A stretch of DNA of 64,000 nt from Chryseobacterium artocarpi. Its GTDB lineage: Bacteria; Bacteroidota; Bacteroidia; Flavobacteriales; Weeksellaceae. Shown here piece after piece: positions 20,784-29,952 of the stretch; within the stretch, counting starts at the first letter, position 1, and the number at the start of each line of letters is the position of its first letter. The notes under the pieces were generated by a model. The model was given only the letters and a program-made list of their open reading frames with translations, did not search any database and was not told the DNA's origin. The position numbers and the translations under genes were made by a program. Where the stretch lies: positions 372,001-436,000 of the forward strand of contig NZ_MAYH01000001.1 in the NCBI RefSeq assembly GCF_001684975.1, written 5' to 3'.

Positions 20784-21734
20784 ATGATGGATTTTTTTAT
20801 GAGTGAGGACGGGTTAGAAAATGTTTATGCGTGGTCTATTCCGTTGCATGCTACTGTTATTTTAGCTGAAATGATTTACAGCCACGTTTCCGAGGCGAAG
20901 TTATATAGTGGAAAAGATCTTGTAACGAATGTTTATCTTGCTTTGATGAACTTTGGTCTTGACCTTATCATGAAGGCGTTTGCAATGGGGGTCATGTTTT
21001 TCTTTTACAACCACAAACTTTTTTCATGGGATTTTAGCATCTGGTATTTACTGGCTTGTTTTGTAATTACAGATTTTGCTTACTATGTGCTGCATTACGT
21101 AGATCATCGTTCCAGAGCTTTCTGGGCTGTACATATTACACACCATAGCTCAGAATACTTTAACCTTACTACAGGATTTAGAAGTCCTGTATTACAGCCG
21201 CTTTACAGATACTTATACTTTTCACCATTAGCTTTCTTAGGATTTAATCCTTGGCATATTATGGTTGCCTATGCTATTGGACAAGTATATGGAACATGGG
21301 TACATACACAGACTGTGAAAAGTATGGGATTCCTTGAGTATATTCTGGTAACTCCATCTCACCATCGTGTACATCATGCTTGTAACATCAAGTACTTGGA
21401 TAAAAACATGGGAATGTGTCTCATTATTTGGGACAAAATATTTGGAACTTTCCAAAAAGAAGACCCGAATATTCCCGTAAAATATGGAATCTATCCAAAA
21501 ATGCCGGATAACAGACCTGATACCGTTCTTTTCTATGAATGGAGGAAAATATGGAAAGATCTGAAGCAACCTGGATTAAAGTTTACTGACAGAATCAATT
21601 ATATTTTCAATTCGCCGGGATGGAGACATGACGGAACCGGAAAAACAGTAAGACAATATCAGAAAGAATACTTTGCTAAACAGGCTAAAAAGAAAGAGCA
21701 ACAACAAAATCAGACAAAGCAAAAATCAGCTTAA
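20784..21734 (+). CDS. Sterol desaturase/fatty acid hydroxylase family membrane protein
   Basis: A 316-residue integral membrane di-iron enzyme. The three histidine clusters of the family are present: HYVDH (104-108), HITHH (117-121) and HHRVHH (193-198). Hydrophobic helices lie at about 20-36, 50-75, 85-103 and 150-170. The family hydroxylates or desaturates lipids; in bacteria, substrates include fatty acids, ornithine lipids and carotenoids, and sterols are unlikely here. The C-terminus is Lys/Gln-rich (KKKEQQQNQTKQK). The frame starts at a GTG at 20781, but ATG at 20784 is preferred. Confidence 0.88.
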   Translation: MMDFFMSEDGLENVYAWSIPLHATVILAEMIYSHVSEAKLYSGKDLVTNVYLALMNFGLDLIMKAFAMGVMFFFYNHKLFSWDFSIWYLLACFVITDFAYYVLHYVDHRSRAFWAVHITHHSSEYFNLTTGFRSPVLQPLYRYLYFSPLAFLGFNPWHIMVAYAIGQVYGTWVHTQTVKSMGFLEYILVTPSHHRVHHACNIKYLDKNMGMCLIIWDKIFGTFQKEDPNIPVKYGIYPKMPDNRPDTVLFYEWRKIWKDLKQPGLKFTDRINYIFNSPGWRHDGTGKTVRQYQKEYFAKQAKKKEQQQNQTKQKSA

Positions 21735-21763
21735 TATTTGATTAAATCAATAGAAGTTTAAAG

Positions 21764-21790
21764 AAAAAACGGGTTTTTAGCCCGTTTTTT
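21764..21790 (+). terminator. Rho-independent terminator
   Basis: AAAAAACGGG pairs perfectly with CCCGTTTTTT around TTTTTAG, ending in a T run. Confidence 0.85.
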
Positions 21791-21963
21791 CTATTATATG
21801 AATTTTATAAAACTTTCAGTTTTTCCCCTATATTAAATCTCACTAAAAAAGCTTCCAGCTTATTTTTGTTCTTTTTACAACTTTAAATTATTCATTTTTG
21901 AAAAATTGCTTTACAAATGTTTAAATAAATCCAAAATGCATGAAATTTATCCTTTTAAAGTGA

Positions 21964-21971
21964 TATATTTG
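21964..21971 (+). promoter_or_regulatory. TAnnTTTG -7 element
   Basis: TATATTTG matches the consensus exactly, 29 bases upstream of the ATG at 22000. No -33 TTG is found at 19-21 bases. Confidence 0.5.
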
Positions 21972-21999
21972 TTTCAACATAATTTAAAAATATAGAATC

Positions 22000-22938
22000 A
22001 TGAAAATTAAATTGTTACCTGTAATGTTGTTAGGACTTTTTCATTTTGCAAATGCTCAGATTGGGATTGGGGTTAATACAGCTAACCCGTTAGGCGCATT
22101 TCATATTGATGGAGCTAAAGACAATGCAGTTTCTCCTACAGTAGCACAACAAGCTAACGATGTTGTAGTGACAAGTGCTGGTGATGTTAGCATAGGTACA
22201 ACTACAGTAGATTCTTCAGCAAAACTTCAAATCAATACGACTAACAAAGGATTACTTATTCCCAGGGTAATGATTACCTCTCCTAATGATGGAACTACAA
22301 TTCCTTCTCCTGCAAAAGGACTTATTGTCTACAATATGAATGCTACAACAAGTATGGTAGAAGGCTTTTACACGAATATAGGTACTCCCGCAGCCCCTCT
22401 ATGGGTTACTTATCAACAATATGATAAAACAATATGGAAATTTGAAAATTTTTACGATAGTGTTGCTTCTGCCCCTGTAGATCAGGCAGTAACCTCAGGA
22501 ACAACAATCAATAATATTAACTTAGGATTAAGCATTACTGTAACAGTACCGGCTTTTACTCAAGCAAAACTAGTAACTACTTATAGCGTTCCAATGGGAA
22601 CAACTTCTTCCAACAATAATCTTAGTGGATATTATGGAATTCGATTTCTAAAAAATGGTACTGAACTTCCAATAGGATCAAGAAAGTCTACTTTATTTGC
22701 TAGTTCTTCTGCAGCTAGCCCTAGTTCCAGAATGTTTTCTATAAGTGCAACTGTAGGTGATACTGTTGTTAATAATACTTCTGCCCCTGTAAGTGTTACC
22801 TACGCTTTAAATGGATATGTTGAGCCTACAGTGGGATCAGACACCATTCGATTTAATATGTGGTCTACTACTGATCCTAATTTCAACTGGGGAAAAGGTT
22901 ATATGTCTGTACAAGTGTTTACAAAAACTACATTATAA
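22000..22938 (+). CDS. Secreted surface protein with IGIGVNTANP N-terminal motif
   Basis: A 312-residue exported protein with a signal peptide (1-19, ending FANAQ). The mature N-terminus IGIGVNTANPLGAFHIDG is a signature of a large group of Bacteroidota surface proteins of unknown function. A segment near 70-125 (GLLIPRVMITS...GLIVYNMNATTSMVEGFYTN, in two parts) resembles the usual follow-on repeat. The C-terminal half is Ser/Thr-rich and beta-strand-like. No T9SS C-terminal sorting domain is evident. A protein with a related N-terminus lies at 44827-45726. Confidence 0.7.
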   Translation: MKIKLLPVMLLGLFHFANAQIGIGVNTANPLGAFHIDGAKDNAVSPTVAQQANDVVVTSAGDVSIGTTTVDSSAKLQINTTNKGLLIPRVMITSPNDGTTIPSPAKGLIVYNMNATTSMVEGFYTNIGTPAAPLWVTYQQYDKTIWKFENFYDSVASAPVDQAVTSGTTINNINLGLSITVTVPAFTQAKLVTTYSVPMGTTSSNNNLSGYYGIRFLKNGTELPIGSRKSTLFASSSAASPSSRMFSISATVGDTVVNNTSAPVSVTYALNGYVEPTVGSDTIRFNMWSTTDPNFNWGKGYMSVQVFTKTTL

Positions 22939-23083
22939 ACCCTTATTTTATCTAAGTCTGAAGTTGAAGGTTATTAAAATTACTTCTTAATAGAAAATAT
23001 GTTCAATAATTTTATATAAGGTTTAAATAGGTAGTCTGTTAGAAAAGAATTATTCTAAATATTACTGTTTTGATAGAAAGTCC

Positions 23084-23091
23084 TATTTTTG
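23084..23091 (+). promoter_or_regulatory. TAnnTTTG -7 element
   Basis: TATTTTTG is an exact consensus match ending only 4 bases before the ATG at 23096, so the transcript would be nearly leaderless. Confidence 0.4.
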
Positions 23092-23095
23092 CCTT

Positions 23096-23974
23096 ATGAA
23101 AAGAACATTTCTGTTATTGGCTTTTCTTGCCTTTCAAACTGCATTTTCTCAACAAACAGATTTCCTGAAAATCAAAAAATACAGAGTCAGTCATTTGAAT
23201 GACCAGGTACAGGAAACTTCTGGGCTGAATTTCTTTAACGGAAAACTGTACACATTCAATGACAGCGGAAATACACCTGAGCTTTTTGAAATCAATAAAG
23301 CAACCGGAGAAGTGATAAAGACATTAAAAGTAAATGCTAAAAATACCGATTGGGAAGCACTTACAAATGATGGAGAACATTTTTATATTGGTGATTTCGG
23401 AAACAATGACGGAAGCAGAAGACACCTTACGATTTATAAAGTGCCATTTCAGGGAGACAGTTTACAAAATAGTCATATAAAAGAAATTAAATTTCATTAT
23501 CCTGAACAGACAGATTATAAGTCAAGCTATTTTAATACAGATTTCGATGCCGAGGCAATGGTATTTGCTCATGGGAAAATTCATCTTTTTACCAAAGAAT
23601 GGGTCTCGAAATCTACAGTACATTATATCATTGATCCGGAAAAAAATGATAAACAGGATGCTGTAAAAGCTGAAGTTTATAAAACAAATTTCATGGTAAC
23701 AGATGCCGCATATTTTGATAAAAAGCTTTATTTGGTAGGATATAGCAAGAAAACAGAGGTTTTTATGGATGTCTTTACAGAAACAGAACCAGGTATCTTT
23801 TTTAAAGAAAAACCGAGGCATTATTACTTAGGAAGTGCTTTGTCAATTGGTCAGATTGAAGGAATTGCAGTGGACGAATCTGGAATTTCCATCTCAGGAG
23901 AAAAATTTAAATCTCCGTTGGGAACTACAAAACCCTCACTTTATTTTATCCCTAAAGAACAATTCAAGGATTAA
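23096..23974 (+). CDS. Exported beta-propeller-like protein of unknown function
   Basis: A 292-residue protein with a signal peptide (1-18, ending TAFSQ). It contains repeated short beta units such as LYTFNDSGNTPELFEINKAT, DGEHFYIGDFGNNDGSRRHL and KLYLVGYSKKTEVFMDVF, consistent with a six- or seven-bladed propeller of the SdiA-regulated/esterase-like kind. Asp/Asn-rich turns may bind metal. No catalytic motif is recognised. A polyprenyl synthase gene follows on the same strand after 73 bases, with its own promoter-like element. Confidence 0.6.
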   Translation: MKRTFLLLAFLAFQTAFSQQTDFLKIKKYRVSHLNDQVQETSGLNFFNGKLYTFNDSGNTPELFEINKATGEVIKTLKVNAKNTDWEALTNDGEHFYIGDFGNNDGSRRHLTIYKVPFQGDSLQNSHIKEIKFHYPEQTDYKSSYFNTDFDAEAMVFAHGKIHLFTKEWVSKSTVHYIIDPEKNDKQDAVKAEVYKTNFMVTDAAYFDKKLYLVGYSKKTEVFMDVFTETEPGIFFKEKPRHYYLGSALSIGQIEGIAVDESGISISGEKFKSPLGTTKPSLYFIPKEQFKD

Positions 23975-24002
23975 TTATCCTTTAAAATTGAGCGAAAAAA
24001 AT

Positions 24003-24010
24003 TATCTTTG
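24003..24010 (+). promoter_or_regulatory. TAnnTTTG -7 element for the polyprenyl synthase gene
   Basis: TATCTTTG is an exact consensus match 37 bases before the GTG start at 24048. Confidence 0.4.
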
Positions 24011-24047
24011 TGAGAATTAATAATTATTCACCCAGCATTCGCATATT

Positions 24048-25025
24048 GTGGCAAATACAGTAGAAGAGATTAAACGACCGATCAATGAGGAAATGAAACT
24101 TTTCGAGCAGAAGTTTTATGAATCGATGCAGAGTAAAGTAGCTTTATTAGATAAAGTAACCCGCTTTATTGTTACCACCAAAGGGAAACAGATGCGTCCG
24201 ATGTTTGTATTTCTTTGTGCCAAGCTGGTAGGAAATGTTACAGAAAAGACATACCGTGGAGCTTCCATGATAGAACTGATCCATACTGCGACTCTTGTAC
24301 ATGATGATGTAGTGGATGAAAGTTTTAAACGCCGTAATTTTTTCTCTATAAATGCTTTATGGAAGAATAAAATCGCTGTTTTGGTAGGAGATTATCTGTT
24401 GTCAAAATCAGTTTTATTATCTACTGATCATAAAGATTATGACTTACTAGGAGTAATCTCAAGAACAATCCGTGAAATGTCCGAAGGTGAGCTACTTCAA
24501 TTAGAGAAAGCAAGAAAACTGGATATTACCGAAGATGTTTATTATGAGATTATCCGTCAGAAAACAGCCACTTTAATTGCAGCTTGTTGTGAAATTGGGG
24601 TATTATCTAATAGTACAGATGAAGTACTTGCTAAGAAAATGCAGGACTTTGGTACTTATACCGGGATGGCTTTTCAGATCAAAGATGACCTTTTCGACTA
24701 CTTAAGTTCTAATGTGATTGGTAAACCGGTGGGTATTGATATCAAAGAAAAGAAAATGACCTTACCTTTGATTCATACCTTGAAAATAGCTGACGAAAAA
24801 CAGAGAAAATACTATTTCGATACCATCAAACGTTATAATAATAATCCAAAACGAGTAAAGGAATTAATAGAATTCGTTAAAAGCTCAGGAGGATTAGAAT
24901 ATGCAATTACAGTAATGAAAGACTTCCAACAGAAAGCAAAGGATATTCTGAATGAATTCCCGGATTCTGAAGCAAGAAAATCGTTACATATTATGCTGGA
25001 TTATGTAATAGAGCGAAAATTTTAA
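24048..25025 (+). CDS. Polyprenyl diphosphate synthase
   Basis: A 325-residue trans-isoprenyl diphosphate synthase. The first aspartate-rich motif is DDVVD at 86-90 and the second is DDLFD at 213-217, both binding the Mg-diphosphate of the allylic substrate. Residues just before the first motif are small (A81, T82), which fits a medium or long chain product rather than farnesyl or geranylgeranyl. Flavobacteria make menaquinone-6, so hexaprenyl diphosphate for the quinone tail is a reasonable inference. The start is a GTG; no ATG lies nearby in frame before residue 16. Confidence 0.92.
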   Translation: MANTVEEIKRPINEEMKLFEQKFYESMQSKVALLDKVTRFIVTTKGKQMRPMFVFLCAKLVGNVTEKTYRGASMIELIHTATLVHDDVVDESFKRRNFFSINALWKNKIAVLVGDYLLSKSVLLSTDHKDYDLLGVISRTIREMSEGELLQLEKARKLDITEDVYYEIIRQKTATLIAACCEIGVLSNSTDEVLAKKMQDFGTYTGMAFQIKDDLFDYLSSNVIGKPVGIDIKEKKMTLPLIHTLKIADEKQRKYYFDTIKRYNNNPKRVKELIEFVKSSGGLEYAITVMKDFQQKAKDILNEFPDSEARKSLHIMLDYVIERKF

Positions 25026-25026
25026 A

Positions 25027-25320
25027 TTAAATTATTTTCAGAGTTACAATTACAACAGCAAGAACTATACAAAATAAAGCGATTAAAAATAAATAATCCG
25101 CAATACCTTCAAACGTATATTCCCGTCTTTTACTTTTCGTTCTGATAGCCAGAAATGAAAAGAAACAACTGCATGCAAATAAAATGCTTGCAACCCCTGC
25201 AAATTCATCCAAATATGTGTTGTGGCTGATTTTGGCGATTTTCAAAGAGGTTATAATAATCAATGAAAATCCTAAAAGATTGCTCGATGCATTCAGGATA
25301 TGAGGTGACTTTTTCTCCAT
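25027..25320 (-). CDS. Small membrane protein of unknown function
   Basis: A 97-residue protein with three likely membrane helices (about 10-27, 38-58, 72-95). The only soluble loop is basic (RTKSKRREY near 61-69). It is convergent with the polyprenyl synthase and its stop codon lies one base beyond that gene's end. I do not recognise a family. Confidence 0.6.
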   Translation of the reverse strand: MEKKSPHILNASSNLLGFSLIIITSLKIAKISHNTYLDEFAGVASILFACSCFFSFLAIRTKSKRREYTFEGIADYLFLIALFCIVLAVVIVTLKII

Positions 25321-25457
25321 CTTTTACAAATTTTTTCAAAATAAAGCACAATTTTTTTTATTATCAAATTTTTAAAAAAGATTATTAAAAATTAAAATTA
25401 ATTTAAAAAGTGTATATTAGCAAAATACTTGAAGAACAAAAACATTTTTACTTAGCT

Positions 25458-27890
25458 ATGCAAACAACTTATATTGAAACACAGCAAATATCCTTTCAAG
25501 ATTTTAAAAATCAGATACTTGAAGATTACAAGTTAGGAAGGATCTCTCGTGAAATGTCTTATCTCGGAAGGAGAGAAGTACTTACCGGAAAAGCTAAATT
25601 CGGAATTTTTGGGGATGGTAAGGAACTTCCTCAGCTTGCTATGGCGAAGGTTTTCAGAAATGGAGACTTCCGTTCCGGGTATTATAGAGACCAGACTTTT
25701 GCATTGGCAATTAATGCTTTAACAGTTGAAAGTTTCTTTGCACAGATGTATGCTGATACAAGTGTGGAAAGAGAGCCGGCTTCAGCTGGAAGACAGATGA
25801 ACGGACACTTTGCAACAAGAAGTTTAAATGAAGATGGAAGCTGGAAAGATTTAACAGCACAAAAGAATATTTCTTCTGATATTTCCCCTACAGCAGGACA
25901 GATGCCAAGATTATTAGGATTGGCTCAAGCATCTACAATATATAAGAACGTAAAATTTGATGGTTCTGAGAAGTTTTCAAGAGAAGGAAATGAGATTGCT
26001 TTCGGAACAATTGGTGATGCTTCTACCGCTGAAGGTCACTTCTGGGAAACATTGAATGCAGCATGTGCACTTCAGGTTCCTATGATCGTGTCAATTTGGG
26101 ATGATGGATACGGAATTTCAGTTCCTACTAAAAACCAAAGAGCAAAGGCTGATATCAGCGAAATGTTAAGTGGATTCCAAAGAAAGGATGGTGAAAACCA
26201 AGGATGTGAGATTATCCAGGTAAAAGCTTGGGATTACGCAGCATTATTGGACGCATATGCTAAGGCAGAACACTTTGCAAGAACAGAGAGTGTTCCGGTA
26301 GTAGTTCACGTAGTAGATGTTACACAGCCTCAGGGACACTCTACTTCAGGGTCTCACGAAAGATATAAAAATGAAGCTCGTTTAGCTTGGGAAGCGGAGT
26401 TCGATGGATTGGTAAAATTCAAAGAGTGGATTCTTAATTATTCTATCGAAATCGATGGTAAAGAAGAGGTAATCGCTACTGCTGAAGAATTGGATGCCAT
26501 TGACGAAGATGCGAAAAAAGCAGCTAAAGCAGGACAAAAGACAGCTTGGGATAATTACCAGACTGCAATTAAAGAATTGATTCAGACTATTGTTCCTTTA
26601 GTAGAAAACCTTAAAGGTCAGAATACTGAAGTAGAAACGGCTCTTACTCATTTCAATAAATTAGTTACAAAAGCTAAGAAGGATGTATTCCATTTAACTA
26701 GAAAAACATTATTGGCAACAAGAGGTACAAATTCTGCTGAAAGAAGCCAATTGATGCAGAAATACAATGAAGTAGCTGAAATTGAAAAAGACAATTACTC
26801 ATCACACTTATATTCTCAATCAGAATGGAAAGCAGAAAACATTCAAGAGATCAAGCCTGTTTACTCAGACAGCTCTGAAGATGTGGACGGAAGAGTAGTG
26901 ATCAGAAATAACTTTGATAAAATCTTTGAAAAATATCCTGAAACATTAATCTTTGGAGAAGATACCGGAAATATCGGTGACGTAAACCAAGGATTGGAAG
27001 GAATGCAGGAAAAATATGGGGCATTACGTATTGCTGATACAGGAATTCGTGAAGCTACGATTCTTGGGCAGGGTATTGGTATGGCAATGAGAGGTCTTAG
27101 ACCAATCGCTGAAATCCAGTATTTAGATTATGTTCTTTACTGTCTTCAAGGGATGAGTGATGATTTAGCAACTGTACATTACAGAACTAAAGGAGGTCAG
27201 AAAGCTCCATTGATCATCAGAACAAGAGGTCATAGATTAGAAGGAATCTGGCATTCAGGTTCTCCAATGGCGGGAATTCTTAACCTTTCAAAAGGAATCC
27301 TGGTATTAGTACCTAGAAACCTTACAAAGGCGGCAGGATTCTACAACACAATGCTTCAGGCTGACGAACCAGCGATTATCGTTGAATGTCTGAACGGATA
27401 CAGATTAAAAGAAAAACAACCTGATAACTTAGGTGAGTTTACTGTTCCTGTAGGTAAAATTGAGGTGACAAAAGAAGGGAAAGACGTTACTTTAGTCACT
27501 TATGGTTCTACATGGAGAATTGTTACGGAAGCAGCTAACGAGTTAGAAAAACTTGGAATCTCTGCAGAAGTGATTGATATCCAGTCATTAATTCCTTTCG
27601 ATTTATCTCACGAAATTGCTGAAAGTGTTAAGAAAACAAACAGATTAGTAGTGATTGATGAAGATGTGGAAGGAGGAACAACAGGATTCATCTTACAGCA
27701 GATCTTAGAGAAACAAAAAGCTTTCAGATACTTAGATTCAGATCCGTTAACGATTTCTGCTAATGATCACAGACCAGCTTATGCAAGTGATGGAGATTAC
27801 TTCAGTAAGCCGTCTACAGACGATATGGTAGAAAAGATCTACGCTCTATTTAATGAAACAAATCCTCAGAAATATCCTGCGATATTCTAA
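25458..27890 (+). CDS. Fused alpha/beta thiamine-diphosphate 2-oxoacid dehydrogenase E1
   Basis: An 810-residue cytoplasmic protein joining E1-alpha and E1-beta domains. The alpha half has the ThDP motif (GDASTAEGHFWETLNAA, around 186-202) and DDGYGISVPT. The beta half starts near 465 with FGEDTGNIGDVNQGLEG and continues through IREATILGQGIGMAMRGLRP and YRTKGGQKAPLIIRTRGHR. It decarboxylates a 2-oxoacid, most likely branched-chain, for an E2/E3 complex; no E2 gene is adjacent, and lpdA lies about 19 kb away. A longer frame begins with GTG at 25410 but overlaps a promoter-like TATATTAG, so the ATG at 25458 is chosen. Confidence 0.9.
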   Translation: MQTTYIETQQISFQDFKNQILEDYKLGRISREMSYLGRREVLTGKAKFGIFGDGKELPQLAMAKVFRNGDFRSGYYRDQTFALAINALTVESFFAQMYADTSVEREPASAGRQMNGHFATRSLNEDGSWKDLTAQKNISSDISPTAGQMPRLLGLAQASTIYKNVKFDGSEKFSREGNEIAFGTIGDASTAEGHFWETLNAACALQVPMIVSIWDDGYGISVPTKNQRAKADISEMLSGFQRKDGENQGCEIIQVKAWDYAALLDAYAKAEHFARTESVPVVVHVVDVTQPQGHSTSGSHERYKNEARLAWEAEFDGLVKFKEWILNYSIEIDGKEEVIATAEELDAIDEDAKKAAKAGQKTAWDNYQTAIKELIQTIVPLVENLKGQNTEVETALTHFNKLVTKAKKDVFHLTRKTLLATRGTNSAERSQLMQKYNEVAEIEKDNYSSHLYSQSEWKAENIQEIKPVYSDSSEDVDGRVVIRNNFDKIFEKYPETLIFGEDTGNIGDVNQGLEGMQEKYGALRIADTGIREATILGQGIGMAMRGLRPIAEIQYLDYVLYCLQGMSDDLATVHYRTKGGQKAPLIIRTRGHRLEGIWHSGSPMAGILNLSKGILVLVPRNLTKAAGFYNTMLQADEPAIIVECLNGYRLKEKQPDNLGEFTVPVGKIEVTKEGKDVTLVTYGSTWRIVTEAANELEKLGISAEVIDIQSLIPFDLSHEIAESVKKTNRLVVIDEDVEGGTTGFILQQILEKQKAFRYLDSDPLTISANDHRPAYASDGDYFSKPSTDDMVEKIYALFNETNPQKYPAIF

Positions 27891-27910
27891 TTGGGATTAA
27901 AGATATATAC

Positions 27911-27940
27911 AAACCGCTTTCTTATAGGAAGCGGTTTTTT
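27911..27940 (+). terminator. Rho-independent terminator
   Basis: AAACCGCTT pairs with AAGCGGTTT around a short loop and is followed by a T run. It lies between convergent genes. Confidence 0.75.
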
Positions 27941-27989
27941 GTTATGGTATGTATTGTAAGCTGAGATAAAAGAAAAAGACTATACTTAT

Positions 27990-28406
27990 TTAATCTTCTT
28001 CAGCCAAAGTAATTCTAAGTCTATTTAAAGCACTCATAAGGGTGATACTGGCAGTCAGTTCAACAATTTCTCTTTCTGTAAAATATAAGGACAGTTTCTG
28101 TTTGATTTCAGAACTATCAGTATTATTGTACGTGACAGCTTCTGCCCAGTCTAAAACAAGCTTCTGCTGATCATTGAAAGAATTTGTGTGTTTCCAGCCT
28201 GGAAGCCTGTTTATGACATCTTGTTCAATACCAAAATTAAGAAGTTCCTTAGCATGATAGCTGCAACAATAGGCACAGCCGTTGACTTGAGACACTCGAA
28301 GTTCAGCCAATGCAATCAGTTTTTCATCGATCCCGGATTTTCTGATGCTGGAATGTGCTTTATACAGATGACCAATAGTCTCCTTTGCAATTTCTTTGTA
28401 ATTCAT
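27990..28406 (-). CDS. Carboxymuconolactone decarboxylase/AhpD family protein
   Basis: A 138-residue all-helical protein with the CxxCxxxH active-site motif C44-A-Y-C47-C-S-Y-H51. AhpD-like members act as peroxidase-associated thiol reductases, using the two cysteines. An additional C48 is present within the motif. The surrounding RVSQVNGCAYCCSYHA is typical of the stand-alone alkylhydroperoxidase-like group. It is divergent from the methyltransferase gene at 28557 and transcribed alone. Confidence 0.88.
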   Translation of the reverse strand: MNYKEIAKETIGHLYKAHSSIRKSGIDEKLIALAELRVSQVNGCAYCCSYHAKELLNFGIEQDVINRLPGWKHTNSFNDQQKLVLDWAEAVTYNNTDSSEIKQKLSLYFTEREIVELTASITLMSALNRLRITLAEED

Positions 28407-28523
28407 AATGAAAATTTTTCTGCAAATTTGAACCTGAAATAGTTGTAATACTATATACTTACTTTTTCGTGTTATACTTACCTTTTTGAAAGTAGTTGAT
28501 GAAAATAGTCGTATTGAAATTCG

Positions 28524-28531
28524 TACATTTG
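28524..28531 (+). promoter_or_regulatory. TAnnTTTG -7 element
   Basis: TACATTTG is an exact consensus match 26 bases before the ATG at 28557. Confidence 0.4.
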
Positions 28532-28556
28532 AAAAAACGAATATCCTGAAACAGCT

Positions 28557-29300
28557 ATGAAAATTACCAAGTTAGTTCTTCTTTTCAATTATAAAAAAAT
28601 CCTTTTGGGATGTGTCGTTGCCATTCTTCTTTTGATACTTTCTTTTCAAATTGATTCAGATAATTTGAAGTTTTTCTTGAGAGGGTTTTCAGTTCTTATT
28701 ATTTTAAATATAATAGCGTCATTGGTAGCATCTTATATATTGTATGATAAATCTGACCTTTATGAATTGAATGACTTAAAAGGAATTATTGATTGGGATA
28801 AGATTGAAAATGCAGTACTTATTCACGCAAGTTTTGATCCTTTATCTCAACGTTTAGAAGAAAAATATCCTCAATTAAATTTAACAGTTTGTGATATTTA
28901 TGGAAATAGGCATGAACATGAGAGTGGAATTGAGGTGTCAAAAAAAATGTTTCCACCAAACCCGAAAGAAATCAGAATATCGCCTGACAAACTTCCTTTT
29001 GATGATGGTTCTCAAGATATTATTCTTGCCGTTACTGCTCTTCATGAAGTTTTAGATCACGATAAAAGAGTTTTATTTTTTAAAGAAGCAAAAAGAGTTC
29101 TAAAGAAAGGAGGTCTAATTATTATCTCCGAGCAGTTCAGAGATACTACCAATTTTATTTTTTTTAATATCGGAGCATTCCATTTTTTAAGTTGGAAGCA
29201 GTGGAAAAGTTCTATTGCTCCATCCGGATTGAAAATTATCGAAAATAAAAAGGTTACATTATTTGCAAATACCTTGATTATAAAAAATCATTCAGATTAA
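28557..29300 (+). CDS. Membrane-anchored class I SAM-dependent methyltransferase
   Basis: A 247-residue protein. Two membrane helices lie at about 12-30 and 38-62. The C-terminal part is a Rossmann methyltransferase: IENAVLIHAS at motif I, LTVCDIYG at motif II, PFDDGSQDIILAVTALHEVL at motif IV and EAKRVLKKGGLIIISEQ at motif V/VI. Motif I lacks the usual GxGxG and reads LIHASFDPLSQRLEE, so SAM binding should not be taken for granted. The substrate is unknown, but membrane anchoring suggests a lipid or quinone. Confidence 0.75.
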   Translation: MKITKLVLLFNYKKILLGCVVAILLLILSFQIDSDNLKFFLRGFSVLIILNIIASLVASYILYDKSDLYELNDLKGIIDWDKIENAVLIHASFDPLSQRLEEKYPQLNLTVCDIYGNRHEHESGIEVSKKMFPPNPKEIRISPDKLPFDDGSQDIILAVTALHEVLDHDKRVLFFKEAKRVLKKGGLIIISEQFRDTTNFIFFNIGAFHFLSWKQWKSSIAPSGLKIIENKKVTLFANTLIIKNHSD

Positions 29301-29320
29301 TTTTAAAAATAAAATACTCA

Positions 29321-29340
29321 AAATCCGTGCATTCGTGGCA
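29321..29340. repeat. Half-copy of the GTGCATCCGTGG interspersed repeat
   Basis: AAATCCGTGCATTCGTGGCA resembles the right arm of the large palindrome at 56006-56135 (ATTCGTGCATCCGTGG), with the C and T positions exchanged. No matching left arm is present here. Confidence 0.5.
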
Positions 29341-29400
29341 TAATAACAGTAAGCTTTATAAGAGGTAAAAATATTTACATGGACATGGTTTTATGAAACA

Positions 29401-29784
29401 TTATACATTCACTGCTTTTTTCTTTTCTTTGATCGATTCAATACAATCTTCCGAATAGGTTCCTTTCACCTGATATTTCGCCTCCCATTCTTCCAACAGA
29501 TATAAAATAGGCAACAGCGCCAATCCTTTTTCCGTAAGCGAATATTCAACTCTCGGAGGCAGCTCTTTAAATTCCTCACGAATCACTAAACCGTCAGTTT
29601 CCATTTCCCGTAGCTGATCCGTCAATACCTTTCTGGAGATCACATTAATACGCACTGCAAGCTCCCCAAAACGTAATTTTCGGTCTTTGATTACCAATAC
29701 AATGATTGGCTTCCATTTGCTTCCCAAAGCAGCCATTGCTTTACCTAGCGGGCAGCTGTATTGCATTAATTCATTCTTTTTCAT
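29401..29784 (-). CDS. HxlR family winged-helix transcriptional regulator
   Basis: A 127-residue MarR-fold regulator. It opens with YSCPLGKAMAALGSKWKPII, the HxlR hallmark including the conserved cysteine C10 of redox- or aldehyde-sensing members. The recognition region ISRKVLTDQLREMETDGLVIREE and wing PPRVEYSLTEKG follow. It is divergent from an old yellow enzyme gene, an arrangement common for electrophile-responsive HxlR/YodB-like control. The 168-base space between them is full of GTTAC motifs, likely operators. Confidence 0.92.
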   Translation of the reverse strand: MKKNELMQYSCPLGKAMAALGSKWKPIIVLVIKDRKLRFGELAVRINVISRKVLTDQLREMETDGLVIREEFKELPPRVEYSLTEKGLALLPILYLLEEWEAKYQVKGTYSEDCIESIKEKKKAVNV

Positions 29785-29802
29785 AGAGATACACTGGTTT
29801 TT

Positions 29803-29929
29803 GTAACGTGATGTAGATTTGAAATGACAAACGTTACTTTGATGTTACTAATGTAAGTTACTGCGAAGTTACCACTATTTTTTTAATAAAAGATACAAAA
29901 ACGAACTATTATTAGTTACTTTGTGTAAC
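29803..29929. promoter_or_regulatory. Ladder of GTTAC/GTAAC motifs between HxlR and old yellow enzyme genes
   Basis: GTTAC occurs at 29833, 29844, 29857, 29868 and 29915, and GTAAC at 29803 and 29925. The first four GTTAC words are spaced 11, 13 and 11 bases, about one helical turn. The last pair forms the dyad GTTACTTTGTGTAAC (29915-29929) just upstream of the oxidoreductase gene. The nonamer GTTACTTTG is repeated at 29833 and 29915. I infer HxlR operators. Confidence 0.55.
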
Positions 29930-29952
29930 AATTATAAAATACCTATTTAAAT

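Noticed and set aside
25410..25457. GTG start for the E1 gene
   Set aside because: The codon sits in an AT-rich promoter-like stretch, and the added 16 residues are not typical of E1 proteins.
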